DNA of 64,000 nucleotides, from positions 62,001 to 126,000 of the forward strand of contig CAWCEV010000006.1 in assembly GCA_963794655.1 (NCBI GenBank), in the 5' to 3' direction. The position numbers and the translations under genes were made by a program. This DNA comes from Roseiarcus sp963794655 (GTDB taxonomy: Bacteria > Pseudomonadota > Alphaproteobacteria > Rhizobiales > Beijerinckiaceae). Shown piece after piece: positions 53,055-61,060 of the stretch. The number at the start of each line of letters is the position of its first letter. The first letter of the stretch is position 1. The notes beneath the pieces were generated by a model, which made no database searches, had not been told where the DNA came from, and worked only from the letters and a program-made list of their open reading frames with translations.

Positions 53055-54314
53055 ATGAGCGTCGTCCCGATGTCGCGCGCACGTATTCTCCTGATCATTA
53101 CTGGGGGAATCGCGGCCTACAAGGCGCTGGAGTTGATCCGGCGGCTAAGGGATCGCGGCGCGACCGTGCGCGTCGTGATGACCGCCGCGGCCCAACAGTT
53201 TGTAACGCCCTTATCCGCGGCGACGCTTAGCGGACAACCGGTTCGGGACGACCTCTTCAACCTGACTGACGAAGCTGCGATCGGCCACATCGAGTTGTCG
53301 CGCGCGGCGGACCTCATCGTGGTCGCTCCGGCGAGCGCACATATTCTCGCCCGGATGGCTACGGGACTCGCTGACGATCTGGCGACCACACTTTTGCTGG
53401 CGACCGACAAACGGGTGCTCGTGGCCCCGGCGATGAACGTGAGAATGTGGCTACACCCCGCGACTCAGCGCAACTTGGTTCGCCTGAGGGAGGATGGCGT
53501 TCTGTTTGTCGGTCCCGAATCGGGATCGATGGCCTGCGGAGAATTCGGCCCGGGTCGGATGGCGGAGCCTCCAGAGATCGTCGCGGCGATCGAACAGGCG
53601 CTGTCAGCCGGAACGGCCCTCGCCGAATCACCCAAATCGCCTCGACGCGACCTTGGTTTGCTCAGCGGGCGGCATGTCATCGTCACCTCCGGGCCGACAT
53701 ATGAGCCAATCGACCCCGTCCGGTTCATCGGAAACCGATCTTCGGGGCGGCAAGGACATGCAATTGCGCAATCAGCCATCGGCGCCGGCGCAAAGGTAAC
53801 CCTCATTACCGGGCCGGTCGGCCTGGCTGATCCCGCCGGGGCGGAGGTTATTCACGTTGGCTCGGCGCAGGAGATGCGCGAGGCCGTCGAGGCGGCGCTG
53901 CCCGCCGACGCATTCATCGCGGCGGCGGCGGTAGCCGATTGGCGCCCTGACAACATCGCCCACCAGAAGATGAAGAAGGCCGCGGGAGAGTCTCCGACGC
54001 TGCGCCTGCTTGAGAATCCCGATATACTTGCGGAGGTTTCGAAGAAGACCACAATGCGGCCGGCTGTTGTGATTGGCTTCGCGGCCGAGACCGAAAATGT
54101 TACGGCCAACGCTAAGGCAAAGTTACGACGCAAAGGTTGCGATCTCATCATCGCCAATAGTGTCGCCGAAGGCACTTCGACGTTCGGCGGCGAGACCAAC
54201 CAGGTTGAGGTCATCGACGCGCGCCAGGCGGAAACCTGGCCGCCGATGACCAAGGCCGAGGTTGCCGACGGCATCGTCCGACGGCTCGCGATCGAACTGG
54301 CAAGACGCCAATGA
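53055..54314 (+). CDS. coaBC: Bifunctional phosphopantothenoylcysteine decarboxylase / phosphopantothenate-cysteine ligase CoaBC
   Basis: The 419-residue fusion makes 4'-phosphopantetheine for coenzyme A. The N-terminal CoaC flavodoxin-like part (about residues 1-185) has the active-site histidine in AIGHIELSRAADL, the APASAHILARMATG motif and the flap cysteine in MACGEFGPGRM. The C-terminal CoaB part starts at GPTYEPIDPVRFIGNRSSG. It is in an operon with dut, which overlaps its stop codon. ATG 53055 or 53070 could be the start. Confidence 0.97.
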   Translation: MSVVPMSRARILLIITGGIAAYKALELIRRLRDRGATVRVVMTAAAQQFVTPLSAATLSGQPVRDDLFNLTDEAAIGHIELSRAADLIVVAPASAHILARMATGLADDLATTLLLATDKRVLVAPAMNVRMWLHPATQRNLVRLREDGVLFVGPESGSMACGEFGPGRMAEPPEIVAAIEQALSAGTALAESPKSPRRDLGLLSGRHVIVTSGPTYEPIDPVRFIGNRSSGRQGHAIAQSAIGAGAKVTLITGPVGLADPAGAEVIHVGSAQEMREAVEAALPADAFIAAAAVADWRPDNIAHQKMKKAAGESPTLRLLENPDILAEVSKKTTMRPAVVIGFAAETENVTANAKAKLRRKGCDLIIANSVAEGTSTFGGETNQVEVIDARQAETWPPMTKAEVADGIVRRLAIELARRQ

Positions 54315-54766
54315 TTTCGATTGTTTACAGGCGACTGCCGCACGCCGAGGGGTTGCAATTGCCCTCGTATGAGAGTGAACATGCGGCGGGGATGGATCTC
54401 GTGGCCGCGGTGCCGGCGGGTGAAGGCGTTGTTCTGGGCCCTGGGTCCCGCGGGTTGATCGCGACCGGGTTGGCGCTTGAGTTGCCGAATGGATTTGAAG
54501 CTCAGATCCGGCCCCGGTCAGGGCTGGCTTTGAACGATGGGGTGACGGTCCTCAACAGTCCGGGGACGATCGACGCTGATTACCGCGGCGAGATTGGCGT
54601 CATCCTTATCAATTTTGGGACGAAGCCCTTTGCTGTCCGGCGGGGTGCGCGCATTGCGCAGCTTGTCGTTTGTTCTGTGGAACGCGTCGCTCTGATTGCG
54701 AGCGAGCGGCTCACGTCGAGTGTCCGGGGCTCCGATGGATTCGGTTCCACCGGGCTCTCATCTTAG
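54311..54766 (+). CDS. dut: Deoxyuridine 5'-triphosphate nucleotidohydrolase (dUTPase)
   Basis: The 151-residue homotrimeric enzyme hydrolyses dUTP to dUMP and keeps uracil out of DNA. Its motifs appear in order: AGMDLVAAV, IRPRSGLAL, NSPGTIDADYRGEIGV (catalytic Asp), RGARIAQLVV and the C-terminal RGSDGFGSTG. Length is typical. ATG 54311 overlaps the coaBC stop (ATGA), so translation is coupled. Confidence 0.97.
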   Translation: MISIVYRRLPHAEGLQLPSYESEHAAGMDLVAAVPAGEGVVLGPGSRGLIATGLALELPNGFEAQIRPRSGLALNDGVTVLNSPGTIDADYRGEIGVILINFGTKPFAVRRGARIAQLVVCSVERVALIASERLTSSVRGSDGFGSTGLSS

Positions 54767-54776
54767 GAGGTAGATG

Positions 54777-55229
54777 ATGAACCTATTGTCGCGAAGGAGC
54801 GTTCTCGCGATCGCCGCAGTCGTCGATGTCGCGTTGCATTCGCGCTCGGCGCCGGTTGCGGCCAAGGCTTTGGCTGCGCGCCATAAGCTGCCCCCGCGCC
54901 ATCTGGAGACGTTGCTCCAGGGGCTCGTTCACGCCAAGATCCTCAAGGGCGTGCGCGGACCGCGCGGTGGCTACGAGCTGGCGCGCGAGCGCCGGCGGAT
55001 CACCATCGGCGAAATCGTGCGCACCGCGATGTCGCTGAGCACCGCGGATCCGGAGGATCTCGGCGCGAACTCGATCCTGCTCGAGCGCGTGATCGACCCT
55101 GCGGTTCGCAAGGCGGGTGAAACCTTTCTCTCCAATCTCGATTCGATCACGGTCGAACAGATGTGCGAGACGGCCGAGAAAGCCCACGTGCTCGACGACG
55201 AGAAGGCGGCCGGCGATTTTGCGATCTGA
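54777..55229 (+). CDS. Rrf2-family transcriptional regulator
   Basis: The 150-residue regulator has the Rrf2 winged helix: residues VAAKALAARHKLPPRHLETLLQGL, the wing GVRGPRGGYELARE and the dimer helix. Unlike IscR it lacks the three-cysteine Fe-S cluster; only one cysteine (EQMCETA) is seen. ATG 54777 is preferred over ATG 54774, because AGGAGG (54765-54770) lies 6 bases away from it. It follows dut by 10 bases and precedes cysK, so control of cysteine synthesis (CymR-like) is plausible. Confidence 0.9.
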   Translation: MNLLSRRSVLAIAAVVDVALHSRSAPVAAKALAARHKLPPRHLETLLQGLVHAKILKGVRGPRGGYELARERRRITIGEIVRTAMSLSTADPEDLGANSILLERVIDPAVRKAGETFLSNLDSITVEQMCETAEKAHVLDDEKAAGDFAI

Positions 55230-55281
55230 TCCCGGCAGTTGCTGCGTTCCATAGTTTTGCTCCGCATAAAATGTTATCGTC

Positions 55282-55305
55282 GGCCCGCGTCGTAAGACGC
55301 GGGCC
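55282..55305 (+). promoter_or_regulatory. Perfect 10-bp hairpin between rrf2-like gene and cysK
   Basis: GGCCCGCGTC (55282-55291) and GACGCGGGCC (55296-55305) form a perfect stem around a GTAA loop, 27 bases before the cysK start. No T-run follows, so it is not a classical terminator. It may be an operator dyad or an mRNA leader structure. Confidence 0.5.
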
Positions 55306-55332
55306 CGGCGGACATTTTGGAGTAGCGGTCAA

Positions 55333-56298
55333 ATGACGAATGCAAGCGGAACGCCAGGCCGCGGCAAGGTTTATGCGTCGATCACCGAGACGATCGGCGA
55401 TACGCCGCTCGTCAGGTTGAACCGGATCGCCAGGGAGAAGGAGGTCGTCGCCCATCTCCTGGCGAAGCTTGAGTTTTTCAATCCGATTGCGAGCGTCAAG
55501 GACCGCATCGGGGTCGCCATGGTCGACGCCCTCGAGGCGCAGGGCAAGATAACGCCCGGCCGCGGTGTTTTGGTCGAGCCGACTTCCGGCAACACCGGCA
55601 TTGCGCTCGCCTTCGTGGCGGCCGCGCGCGGCTACCGGCTGATCCTTGTCATGCCCGAATCGATGTCGATCGAGCGACGAAAGATGCTGGCCCTGCTCGG
55701 GGCGGAGCTGGTGCTCACCCCGGCCGCGCAGGGCATGAAAGGCGCGATCGCCATGGCGAACGAGATCGTCAACGAGACGCCCGGGGCGGCGATGCCGCAG
55801 CAGTTCGAGAACCCCGCCAATCCGGAGATTCACCGCCGGACGACGGCGGAGGAGATCTGGAACGACACGCACGGCGAAGTCGACATCGTCGTCTCAGGCG
55901 TCGGCACCGGCGGCACGATCACGGGCGTCGGCGAGGTTCTGAAGGCCCGCAAGCCGAGCGTCCGCATGGTCGCGGTCGAACCCGAGGACTCGCCTGTCCT
56001 TTCCGGCGGGGCTCCCGGGCCGCACAAGATCCAGGGCATCGGCGCCGGGTTCATCCCAGCGATCCTCGATCGCGGCGTGATCGACGAGGTCGTCGTCGTC
56101 GGAAACCAGACCGCCTTCGACACCGCGCGGCTGGTGGCGAGGCTCGAGGGCATTCCGGTCGGAATCTCCTCCGGCGCCGCGGTCGCGGCGGCGATCGACG
56201 TCGGCCGCCGGCCGGAGAACGCCGGCAAGTCGATCGTGATCATCATCCCCTCGTTCGCCGAGCGCTACCTGTCGACGGCGCTGTTCGAGGGGCTCTGA
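55333..56298 (+). CDS. cysK: Cysteine synthase A (O-acetylserine sulfhydrylase)
   Basis: The 321-residue PLP enzyme makes cysteine from O-acetylserine and sulfide. The PLP lysine lies in NPIASVKDRIG, the substrate loop is TSGNTGIALAF, and the phosphate-binding GVGTGGTITGVGEV is also present. Length is normal. It follows the Rrf2 regulator by about 100 bases with a hairpin between. A tandem 21-bp repeat array begins 42 bases after its stop. Confidence 0.97.
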   Translation: MTNASGTPGRGKVYASITETIGDTPLVRLNRIAREKEVVAHLLAKLEFFNPIASVKDRIGVAMVDALEAQGKITPGRGVLVEPTSGNTGIALAFVAAARGYRLILVMPESMSIERRKMLALLGAELVLTPAAQGMKGAIAMANEIVNETPGAAMPQQFENPANPEIHRRTTAEEIWNDTHGEVDIVVSGVGTGGTITGVGEVLKARKPSVRMVAVEPEDSPVLSGGAPGPHKIQGIGAGFIPAILDRGVIDEVVVVGNQTAFDTARLVARLEGIPVGISSGAAVAAAIDVGRRPENAGKSIVIIIPSFAERYLSTALFEGL

Positions 56299-56340
56299 CG
56301 GCCGGGCGACGCAGCCCGACCGGACTGAGCCGGGCCAACC

Positions 56341-56440
56341 GAAATCAAAGTCCCGCCGAAACGAAAGCCAAGCCTGCCGCAACGAAAGCCAAGCCCGGCG
56401 CAACGAAATCAAAACTCAGCGCAACAAAATCCAAATTGCG
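56341..56440 (+). repeat. Array of five ~21-bp tandem repeats, 3' of cysK
   Basis: Imperfect units start at 56341, 56363, 56384, 56405 and 56426 (steps 22, 21, 21, 21) and read approximately GAAAGCCAAGCCCGGCGCAAC. TTTATCAAC follows at 56450-56458. The unit resembles the array at 44923-45027 in that gene's sense direction, where GGAAGGAAAGCAAAG corresponds. The interval 56299-56649 contains no convincing gene. Confidence 0.75.
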
Positions 56441-56649
56441 ATATTGTTATTTATCAACGACTTAACCTCATTTAGACGCCATCCGGGGCCTTTCCCCCGG
56501 GCTCACTTGCCCAGGCTGACATTCGATCGCCCACTTGAGGCGCCCGATCCCTTCAGCATAGCACAGGATTCCGTTTTACGGAAGAACCTGCGTCTTTTTC
56601 TGTTCTTCGAAACCAACCCCGCCCCGGGGGCCGGGCCGGACCCGCCCTG

Positions 56650-57018
56650 TCACTCCGGCGACGGCGCGAACACGCGCAGGCGCTGGCCGTCCGGATCGAG
56701 GGCGACGAAAGTGTAGCCGAAATCCATTTGCGTCGGCTCGAGCGCGATTTTGACGCCGCGGCCGCGCCACTCGGCGAAGGCCGCATCGACCGCCGCGGGA
56801 TTCTCCACAGGAAAAGCGATCTCGCCGCCGCCCGCGGCTGAGGCGGCGGGCCTCACCCCGTCGCGCCGCCACAAACCCAGCATGAGGCCAGGGCCGGCGG
56901 GCAGCATCGCGAAGGTGGGAGAGGATTCGACCGCCGGCCGGCCGAGGATCGCGGCGTAGAAGGCCTCGCTCGCGGCGACGTCATCGACATAGACCAGAAT
57001 GAAACCGACATTGCGCAT
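56650..57018 (-). CDS. VOC (glyoxalase/bleomycin-resistance) family protein
   Basis: The 122-residue protein has two beta-alpha-beta-beta-beta units typical of the vicinal oxygen chelate fold (FILVYVDDVAASEAFYAAILG at the start, FVALDPDGQRLRVFAP at the end). Members include dioxygenases, glyoxalases and antibiotic-binding proteins, and the true activity is unknown. The usual metal-site glutamate near the end is not clear (RLRVF), so it may be non-enzymatic. It lies divergent from nothing and convergent with cysK. Confidence 0.85.
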   Translation of the reverse strand: MRNVGFILVYVDDVAASEAFYAAILGRPAVESSPTFAMLPAGPGLMLGLWRRDGVRPAASAAGGGEIAFPVENPAAVDAAFAEWRGRGVKIALEPTQMDFGYTFVALDPDGQRLRVFAPSPE

Positions 57019-57066
57019 TGGCGTTGCTCCGGGTTTGACCGGATCAATCCCTATCGCGCGCCGCTA

Positions 57067-57330
57067 TCAGTTTCCGTCAGCAGCAGAACCGTCGCCAGAC
57101 CGAAAATACGGCTCGACCGGACCGGTCATCTTGATCACCAGCGGCTGGCCGCGGCGATCGAGCGCCTTGCCGGCGGCGGCGCGGATCCAGGATTCCCGCA
57201 CGCAATATTCCTCGACGTCGCTGCGCTCGACGCCCCGGAAGCGGATGCCGACGCCGCGCGCCAGCGCGGCTTCATCGTAAAAAGGACTTGCCGGATCGAC
57301 GCTGAGCCGGTCGGGGGGAATGTCGGTCAT
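57067..57330 (-). CDS. DUF3297 family protein
   Basis: The ~87-residue protein has the DUF3297 sequence (PPDRLSVDPASPFYDEAALARGVGIRFRG, VEEYCVRESWIR, GKALDRRGQPLVIKMTGPVEPYF). Function is unknown; the family is widespread in Proteobacteria. ATG 57330 is chosen as the conserved start; ATG 57351 would add seven residues, and neither has a strong ribosome-binding site. It lies between rpsT and the VOC gene, all on the minus strand. Confidence 0.85.
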   Translation of the reverse strand: MTDIPPDRLSVDPASPFYDEAALARGVGIRFRGVERSDVEEYCVRESWIRAAAGKALDRRGQPLVIKMTGPVEPYFRSGDGSAADGN

Positions 57331-57373
57331 TGCGTGAGGCGCCAGGGACATTTTGAAAGGGGGGCGTCGCCGC

Positions 57374-57452
57374 TGTCATTCCCGCGCCAAGCGGGAATCC
57401 AGGCTCGCTTCGTGCACTTCGAATCTGAATGCCCGCGTTCGCGGGCATGACA
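57374..57452. repeat. Interspersed inverted repeat with TGTCATTCCCGCG / CGCGGGCATGACA arms
   Basis: TGTCATTCCCGCG-C-CAAGCGGGAATCC on the left and ATGCCCGCGTTCGCGGGCATGACA on the right form nested palindromes with outer arms TGTCAT/ATGACA. It is a second dispersed-repeat type of the window, distinct from that at 4607. It sits just 3' of rpsT. Confidence 0.7.
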
Positions 57453-57475
57453 AAGGCGAACTTGCCTGTCGACGA

Positions 57476-57742
57476 TCAGCCGGCCAACGCCTTGACCCGC
57501 TTGGTCAGGCGGGAGATTTTCCGCGACGCGGCGTTCTTGTGGACGATGCCCTTCTGGGCCGCGCGGGCGAGCTTGGGTTCGGCCTCGCCGAGCGCCGCGG
57601 CCGCGGCCTTCGGGTCCTTGGAGGCGATCGCCTCCTCGACCTTGCGCACATAGGTGCGCATCTCGCTGCGCCGCGACTTGTTGACCTCGGTGCGGCGGTT
57701 CGTCTGGCGGGCCGCCTTCTGGGCCGACTTCGTATTGGCCAT
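57476..57742 (-). CDS. rpsT: 30S ribosomal protein S20
   Basis: The 88-residue basic helical protein starts MANTKSAQKAARQTNRRTEVNKSRRS and ends with KNAASRKISRLTKRVKAL, the S20 family pattern. It binds 16S rRNA early in small-subunit assembly. It has its own promoter and a stem-loop leader, and is monocistronic. In many Rhizobiales rpsT lies next to dnaA, but dnaA is not in this window. Confidence 0.97.
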   Translation of the reverse strand: MANTKSAQKAARQTNRRTEVNKSRRSEMRTYVRKVEEAIASKDPKAAAAALGEAEPKLARAAQKGIVHKNAASRKISRLTKRVKALAG

Positions 57743-57762
57743 GAACTTCTACTTCCCTCGTC

Positions 57763-57787
57763 GGCCCGGCTCAAAGCGGGGCCGGGC
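57763..57787 (-). promoter_or_regulatory. Stem-loop in the rpsT leader
   Basis: GCCCGGC (57763-57769) and GCCGGGC (57781-57787) pair in the rpsT 5' leader, 21 bases upstream of the start codon. S20 autoregulates in some bacteria, so a translational control role is possible. Confidence 0.35.
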
Positions 57788-57833
57788 TTAAAATCAAACA
57801 GGCCGGGTTGACGCCCAGCCTTTCGGAGCGCGG

Positions 57834-57863
57834 CTTATAGGCATTTTGCGACGAAGGCGTCAA
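57834..57863 (-). promoter_or_regulatory. Promoter of rpsT
   Basis: On the minus strand TTGACG (complement of 57858-57863), 18 bases, TATAAG (complement of 57834-57839), giving a leader of about 90 bases. Confidence 0.65.
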
Positions 57864-57949
57864 CCGCTCCACGCGTCTCGGTTCGCCGGTCTGGCCGATG
57901 GCGGCCGAGGTCAGCGCCGCGTCATCCGGCCGGTCACGGGTCAGACCCT

Positions 57950-59257
57950 CTACTGGATAAAAATCTGCATCGTCTGAAAGTCAAACGTGACTGCGTAGGG
58001 CCGGAAGAAATCGTGGCCGACCATGCCCGCGAGGTGGAAGCCGAATGTGTTTTCCCACGGGAACGGACCGTCGTAAAGACCCGCGACATTGTCTTCCTGC
58101 AGGTCTCCGAATGAGAGCCGCCGCACCGTGTAGGGCACAATTTTCAGTTTTCCGCCTCCGCCGGCCCCTTCGTAGGCCTTGTCCTCCTCCAACTTAATCC
58201 CCGCCTCCTTGATGACCGGTTCGGCCAGCTTAACCCCCGCGCCGGCCAATCCTGTGTCGACGAAGAGCAGCGCCGGCGGGGTCGTCTCCACGCGTCCCCA
58301 GCCCACCATGAAGTGATCGCTCGCCATCCAGAACGGAACCGCGATCCTCTTGCCCGGCGTCTCCGCCAGAAACTGCTTCAGGCCGTCCGCGTTTTTTCGT
58401 CTGAGCACGAGCTCGCCCTGGCGGAAATCGAGGGTGGCAAGGAAATGGGAGAGGAGCGTGGTTCCGATGATTCCATCGATGCGCTTCGCCCCCAGTCCCT
58501 CCGAAAGTTGGCGCAAAGCAAGGGTTGCAACGGGCAGGTTGTTGATGGTCCAGTCGCCGATCGTAAGCGACCCGATGCGAGAGTGCCGAACCTCGGCGTG
58601 CTGGCCGCCGGAAAACGTGCCCTGCACCTCCCCGAAATTCGGCAGACCAAGCTCCTTGGCGAATTCGGTGTCGAGGACGACCTCCGACCCTCCGGTATCG
58701 ATGAAGAACGTGACAGGCTCGCCGCCGTTTACCCGCACGTTGACCAGCGGCAGCGGATCGGTCCTCAGGAACTTCACCCGCGTGGTTTGCCCGTCGCCCA
58801 CCACTTCGTAGGGCGTCTGGCCCTTGAAGCTTTGAAGCTTGGCGACATTCAATGTCGGATATTGAGAGATAAGCAGCTTGTTGCTGTTGACGTCGACGCC
58901 GCTCAACGAAGCCGCGGCCCTTTGGAAGTCGTCCTGGCGATAAAACGCCTCGGCCAGCATCACCTTGGCGTCGGCGTCGTCCGGTTTTAGATCGATCGCC
59001 TCTTGCAGCCATTTCCGCGCGTCGTCGAGCTTGTTCGAAAGCAGCGCAATGCGCCCCAATTGAAGGATCGCCGCATAGTCCTTGGGATTTTCGGCGACGA
59101 TCCGCGAGTAGAGTTCGCCGGCTTCGCCAAACTTCCCCTCCTGGAACAGCGCCTCGGCAGAAGCGGCCCCTGATTGCTTTGGCTGGGATGTCGCGGGCCC
59201 CGGGAAACAGAATAGGAGAATCGCGGCAAGGGCGACGCAACTCCTGGCAAATTGCAT
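57950..59257 (-). CDS. Exported TPR protein with two retropepsin-like aspartyl protease lobes
   Basis: The ~435-residue protein has a signal peptide (hydrophobic residues 7-22). A TPR region follows at about 27-115 (SAEALFQEGKFGEAGELYSRIVAENPKDYAAILQLGRIAL and a second repeat). Two aspartyl-protease-like domains then come, with active-site triads FIDTGGSEVVLD and LFVDTGLAGAG. A flap is suggested around each. Pepsin-like enzymes carry two such triads; bacterial retropepsins usually have one per chain and dimerise. ATG 59257 (MQFARS) is preferred over 59383. Substrate and location beyond the periplasm are unknown. Confidence 0.8.
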   Translation of the reverse strand: MQFARSCVALAAILLFCFPGPATSQPKQSGAASAEALFQEGKFGEAGELYSRIVAENPKDYAAILQLGRIALLSNKLDDARKWLQEAIDLKPDDADAKVMLAEAFYRQDDFQRAAASLSGVDVNSNKLLISQYPTLNVAKLQSFKGQTPYEVVGDGQTTRVKFLRTDPLPLVNVRVNGGEPVTFFIDTGGSEVVLDTEFAKELGLPNFGEVQGTFSGGQHAEVRHSRIGSLTIGDWTINNLPVATLALRQLSEGLGAKRIDGIIGTTLLSHFLATLDFRQGELVLRRKNADGLKQFLAETPGKRIAVPFWMASDHFMVGWGRVETTPPALLFVDTGLAGAGVKLAEPVIKEAGIKLEEDKAYEGAGGGGKLKIVPYTVRRLSFGDLQEDNVAGLYDGPFPWENTFGFHLAGMVGHDFFRPYAVTFDFQTMQIFIQ

Positions 59258-59482
59258 TTTGGATTCCGCGGTGGGGGAGGGCGGGAAGCGTATCGGAAGC
59301 GCGACATGCCGACAAGTTGCGGCCCCCAAAGCCGGTTTTTTGCGACAAAGGCGCGCTCCGGGCCTCGGCGCGGCGCCAGCCACGGGCGCGACATATCGCT
59401 GCGGCCCGGCGATTGACGCGCCTCAGCGCCCGTGCTGGTGCTAGTCTCTTCCGCCTGCATTTACCCGAAGGGGAATAGCGCG

Positions 59483-60247
59483 ATGCTTTTTGCCATGAGT
59501 GGTCTTGAAGGATGCGCGATTCGGGCGAGCGACGGCCGCATCGGCGCAGTCAAGGACTTCCTGTTCGACGACCGAAGCTGGAAAATCCGCTGGATGGTGG
59601 TCGACACCGGCGATTGGCTGCCCGGCCGCAAGGTGCTGGTCCATCCGTCGGCCATCGCCCCGCTCGCGGTCCCGACAAGGCCGCGGTTGCCGATGCTGAG
59701 CGCGGGCGAAACGCTCGAGGTGTCCGTCAACCTGACGAGGGCGCAGATCGAGGCGAGCCCCGAGGCGCGCGAAGACGACCCGGTAACGACCGACATGGAG
59801 TCGCTGCTCTACGACTATTACGGATGGGATCCCGGATGGCGCGGCGCCGGTTTCAGCGAGAACGGCCTCGTCGCCGAAGCGGCCGAGAATCGGGCGAAGG
59901 GCGCCGAGTACGGGCCCGACGGCGCCTCCGGCCTGCGCAGCGCGGCTTCGGTCAGGGAGTATCGCGTGCACGCCTCCGACGGCGAGCTCGGCCATGTCGA
60001 GAATCTCCTCGCCGACGACTCGGGCTGGGAGATTCGATATTTGGTCATCGCGACCAGGAACTGGTGGCCGGGCAAGACCGTCCGGCTGGCGCCGAACGCG
60101 GTGACGGACGTCGACTGGGTGGATCGTGAGATCAAGCTCAACGTCACGCGCGAGCAGGTGCAGTCGGCCCCGGCCTGGGACCCCGTCGCGATGGCCGATG
60201 AGATCAGCGAACAGCAATTGCGCCGCCATTTCGGCTGGCCGGGCTAG
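59483..60247 (+). CDS. Protein with two PRC-barrel domains
   Basis: The 254-residue protein has two similar PRC-barrel units (ASDGRIGAVKDFLFDDRSWKIRWMVVDTGDWLPGRKVLV and ASDGELGHVENLLADDSGWEIRYLVIATRNWWPGKTVRL). PRC barrels occur in photosynthetic reaction-centre H subunits and in RimM. This soluble stand-alone pair has no transmembrane part, so it is not a reaction-centre subunit. Function is unknown. ATG 59483 follows GAAGGGGA; the in-frame start at 59432 lacks support. The linker at about residues 120-150 holds the sequence YYGWDPGW. Confidence 0.85.
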   Translation: MLFAMSGLEGCAIRASDGRIGAVKDFLFDDRSWKIRWMVVDTGDWLPGRKVLVHPSAIAPLAVPTRPRLPMLSAGETLEVSVNLTRAQIEASPEAREDDPVTTDMESLLYDYYGWDPGWRGAGFSENGLVAEAAENRAKGAEYGPDGASGLRSAASVREYRVHASDGELGHVENLLADDSGWEIRYLVIATRNWWPGKTVRLAPNAVTDVDWVDREIKLNVTREQVQSAPAWDPVAMADEISEQQLRRHFGWPG

Positions 60248-60293
60248 AGTTGCTCTCCCGCAGCCTCCGCCGGATTGTTCCGGGTCCAGCGGC

Positions 60294-60941
60294 GTGACGG
60301 GCGGCGAGGTTCCCCCGGATCTGTCGGACCGGCTCATGATCCTCGCGCGCGCGGCTCATCCGGAACTCCTCGCGGGGGCCCGCGAAATCGCGGCCGGCGA
60401 CGAATTCGCGCTGACCGCGGCGGAGCTTCAACCGCGCGCGATCGCTTCGGTCAGTCGCGCGAGCGGAGCGGCGAGGATCGTCGCCAGGGCGCTGCTCGCG
60501 AAGCTCGGCGCTTCGCCGGACGTCGAGCTGCCCCGCACCGCATCCCGCGCGCCCCGGTGGCCGGCCGGCTTTGTCGGTTCGCTCGCGCATGACCCTCAAT
60601 ACGCCGTGGCCGCGGTCGCGCGCGCCTCCGCGATCCCGAGCGTCGGGATCGACGTCGAGCCGGCGCTGCCGCTGCCGGAGGAGCTTTTCGACGTGGTCGC
60701 CACCCCGAACGAACGCCGGCAGCTTGAGGGCGATCTCGTCTCGGCGCGCCTCATTTTCTGCATCAAGGAGGCCGTCTTTAAGGCGACGCATCCCATCGAC
60801 GGCGTGTTTCTCGAGCATCACGACGTCGAAGTCCGCCTCGCCGACTCGGTGGCCTTTACCAAGTCCGGACACAGTCTCTTGATCCATACGATGGCGCGTC
60901 CGAGGCTGATTGCTCTAGCCCTGTTAACATCTCACGACTAA
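60294..60941 (+). CDS. 4'-phosphopantetheinyl transferase (EntD/PcpS type)
   Basis: The ~215-residue enzyme transfers phosphopantetheine from CoA to carrier-domain serines. Motifs in order are SLAHDPQYAVAAVA, GIDVEPA (Mg-binding Asp and Glu) and FCIKEAVFKA (Glu-x3-Lys). Start GTG 60294 is one possibility; ATG 60336 (MILARAAHP) is the other. It ends just before the NRPS gene on the same strand, which makes it the probable activator of that synthetase, though such enzymes often serve several partners. Confidence 0.88.
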   Translation: MTGGEVPPDLSDRLMILARAAHPELLAGAREIAAGDEFALTAAELQPRAIASVSRASGAARIVARALLAKLGASPDVELPRTASRAPRWPAGFVGSLAHDPQYAVAAVARASAIPSVGIDVEPALPLPEELFDVVATPNERRQLEGDLVSARLIFCIKEAVFKATHPIDGVFLEHHDVEVRLADSVAFTKSGHSLLIHTMARPRLIALALLTSHD

Positions 60942-61060
60942 ACTCTAGCGCCGTCCTCAGCAGGGGCTTGGGGATCCTGAGGGCGTGGCGCGGCCAATGT
61001 CGGCTTCGCCCCGCCCAACAGGAAAAAGTCCCATATGCTGCAGCAATACTGGGGCCTCCA

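Noticed and set aside
56450..56458. TTTATCAAC as a DnaA box
   Set aside because: It differs from TTATCCACA at two positions and there is no cluster of boxes.
59483..60247. Photosynthetic reaction-centre H subunit
   Set aside because: PRC-barrel domains are present but there is no membrane helix and no photosynthesis genes nearby.
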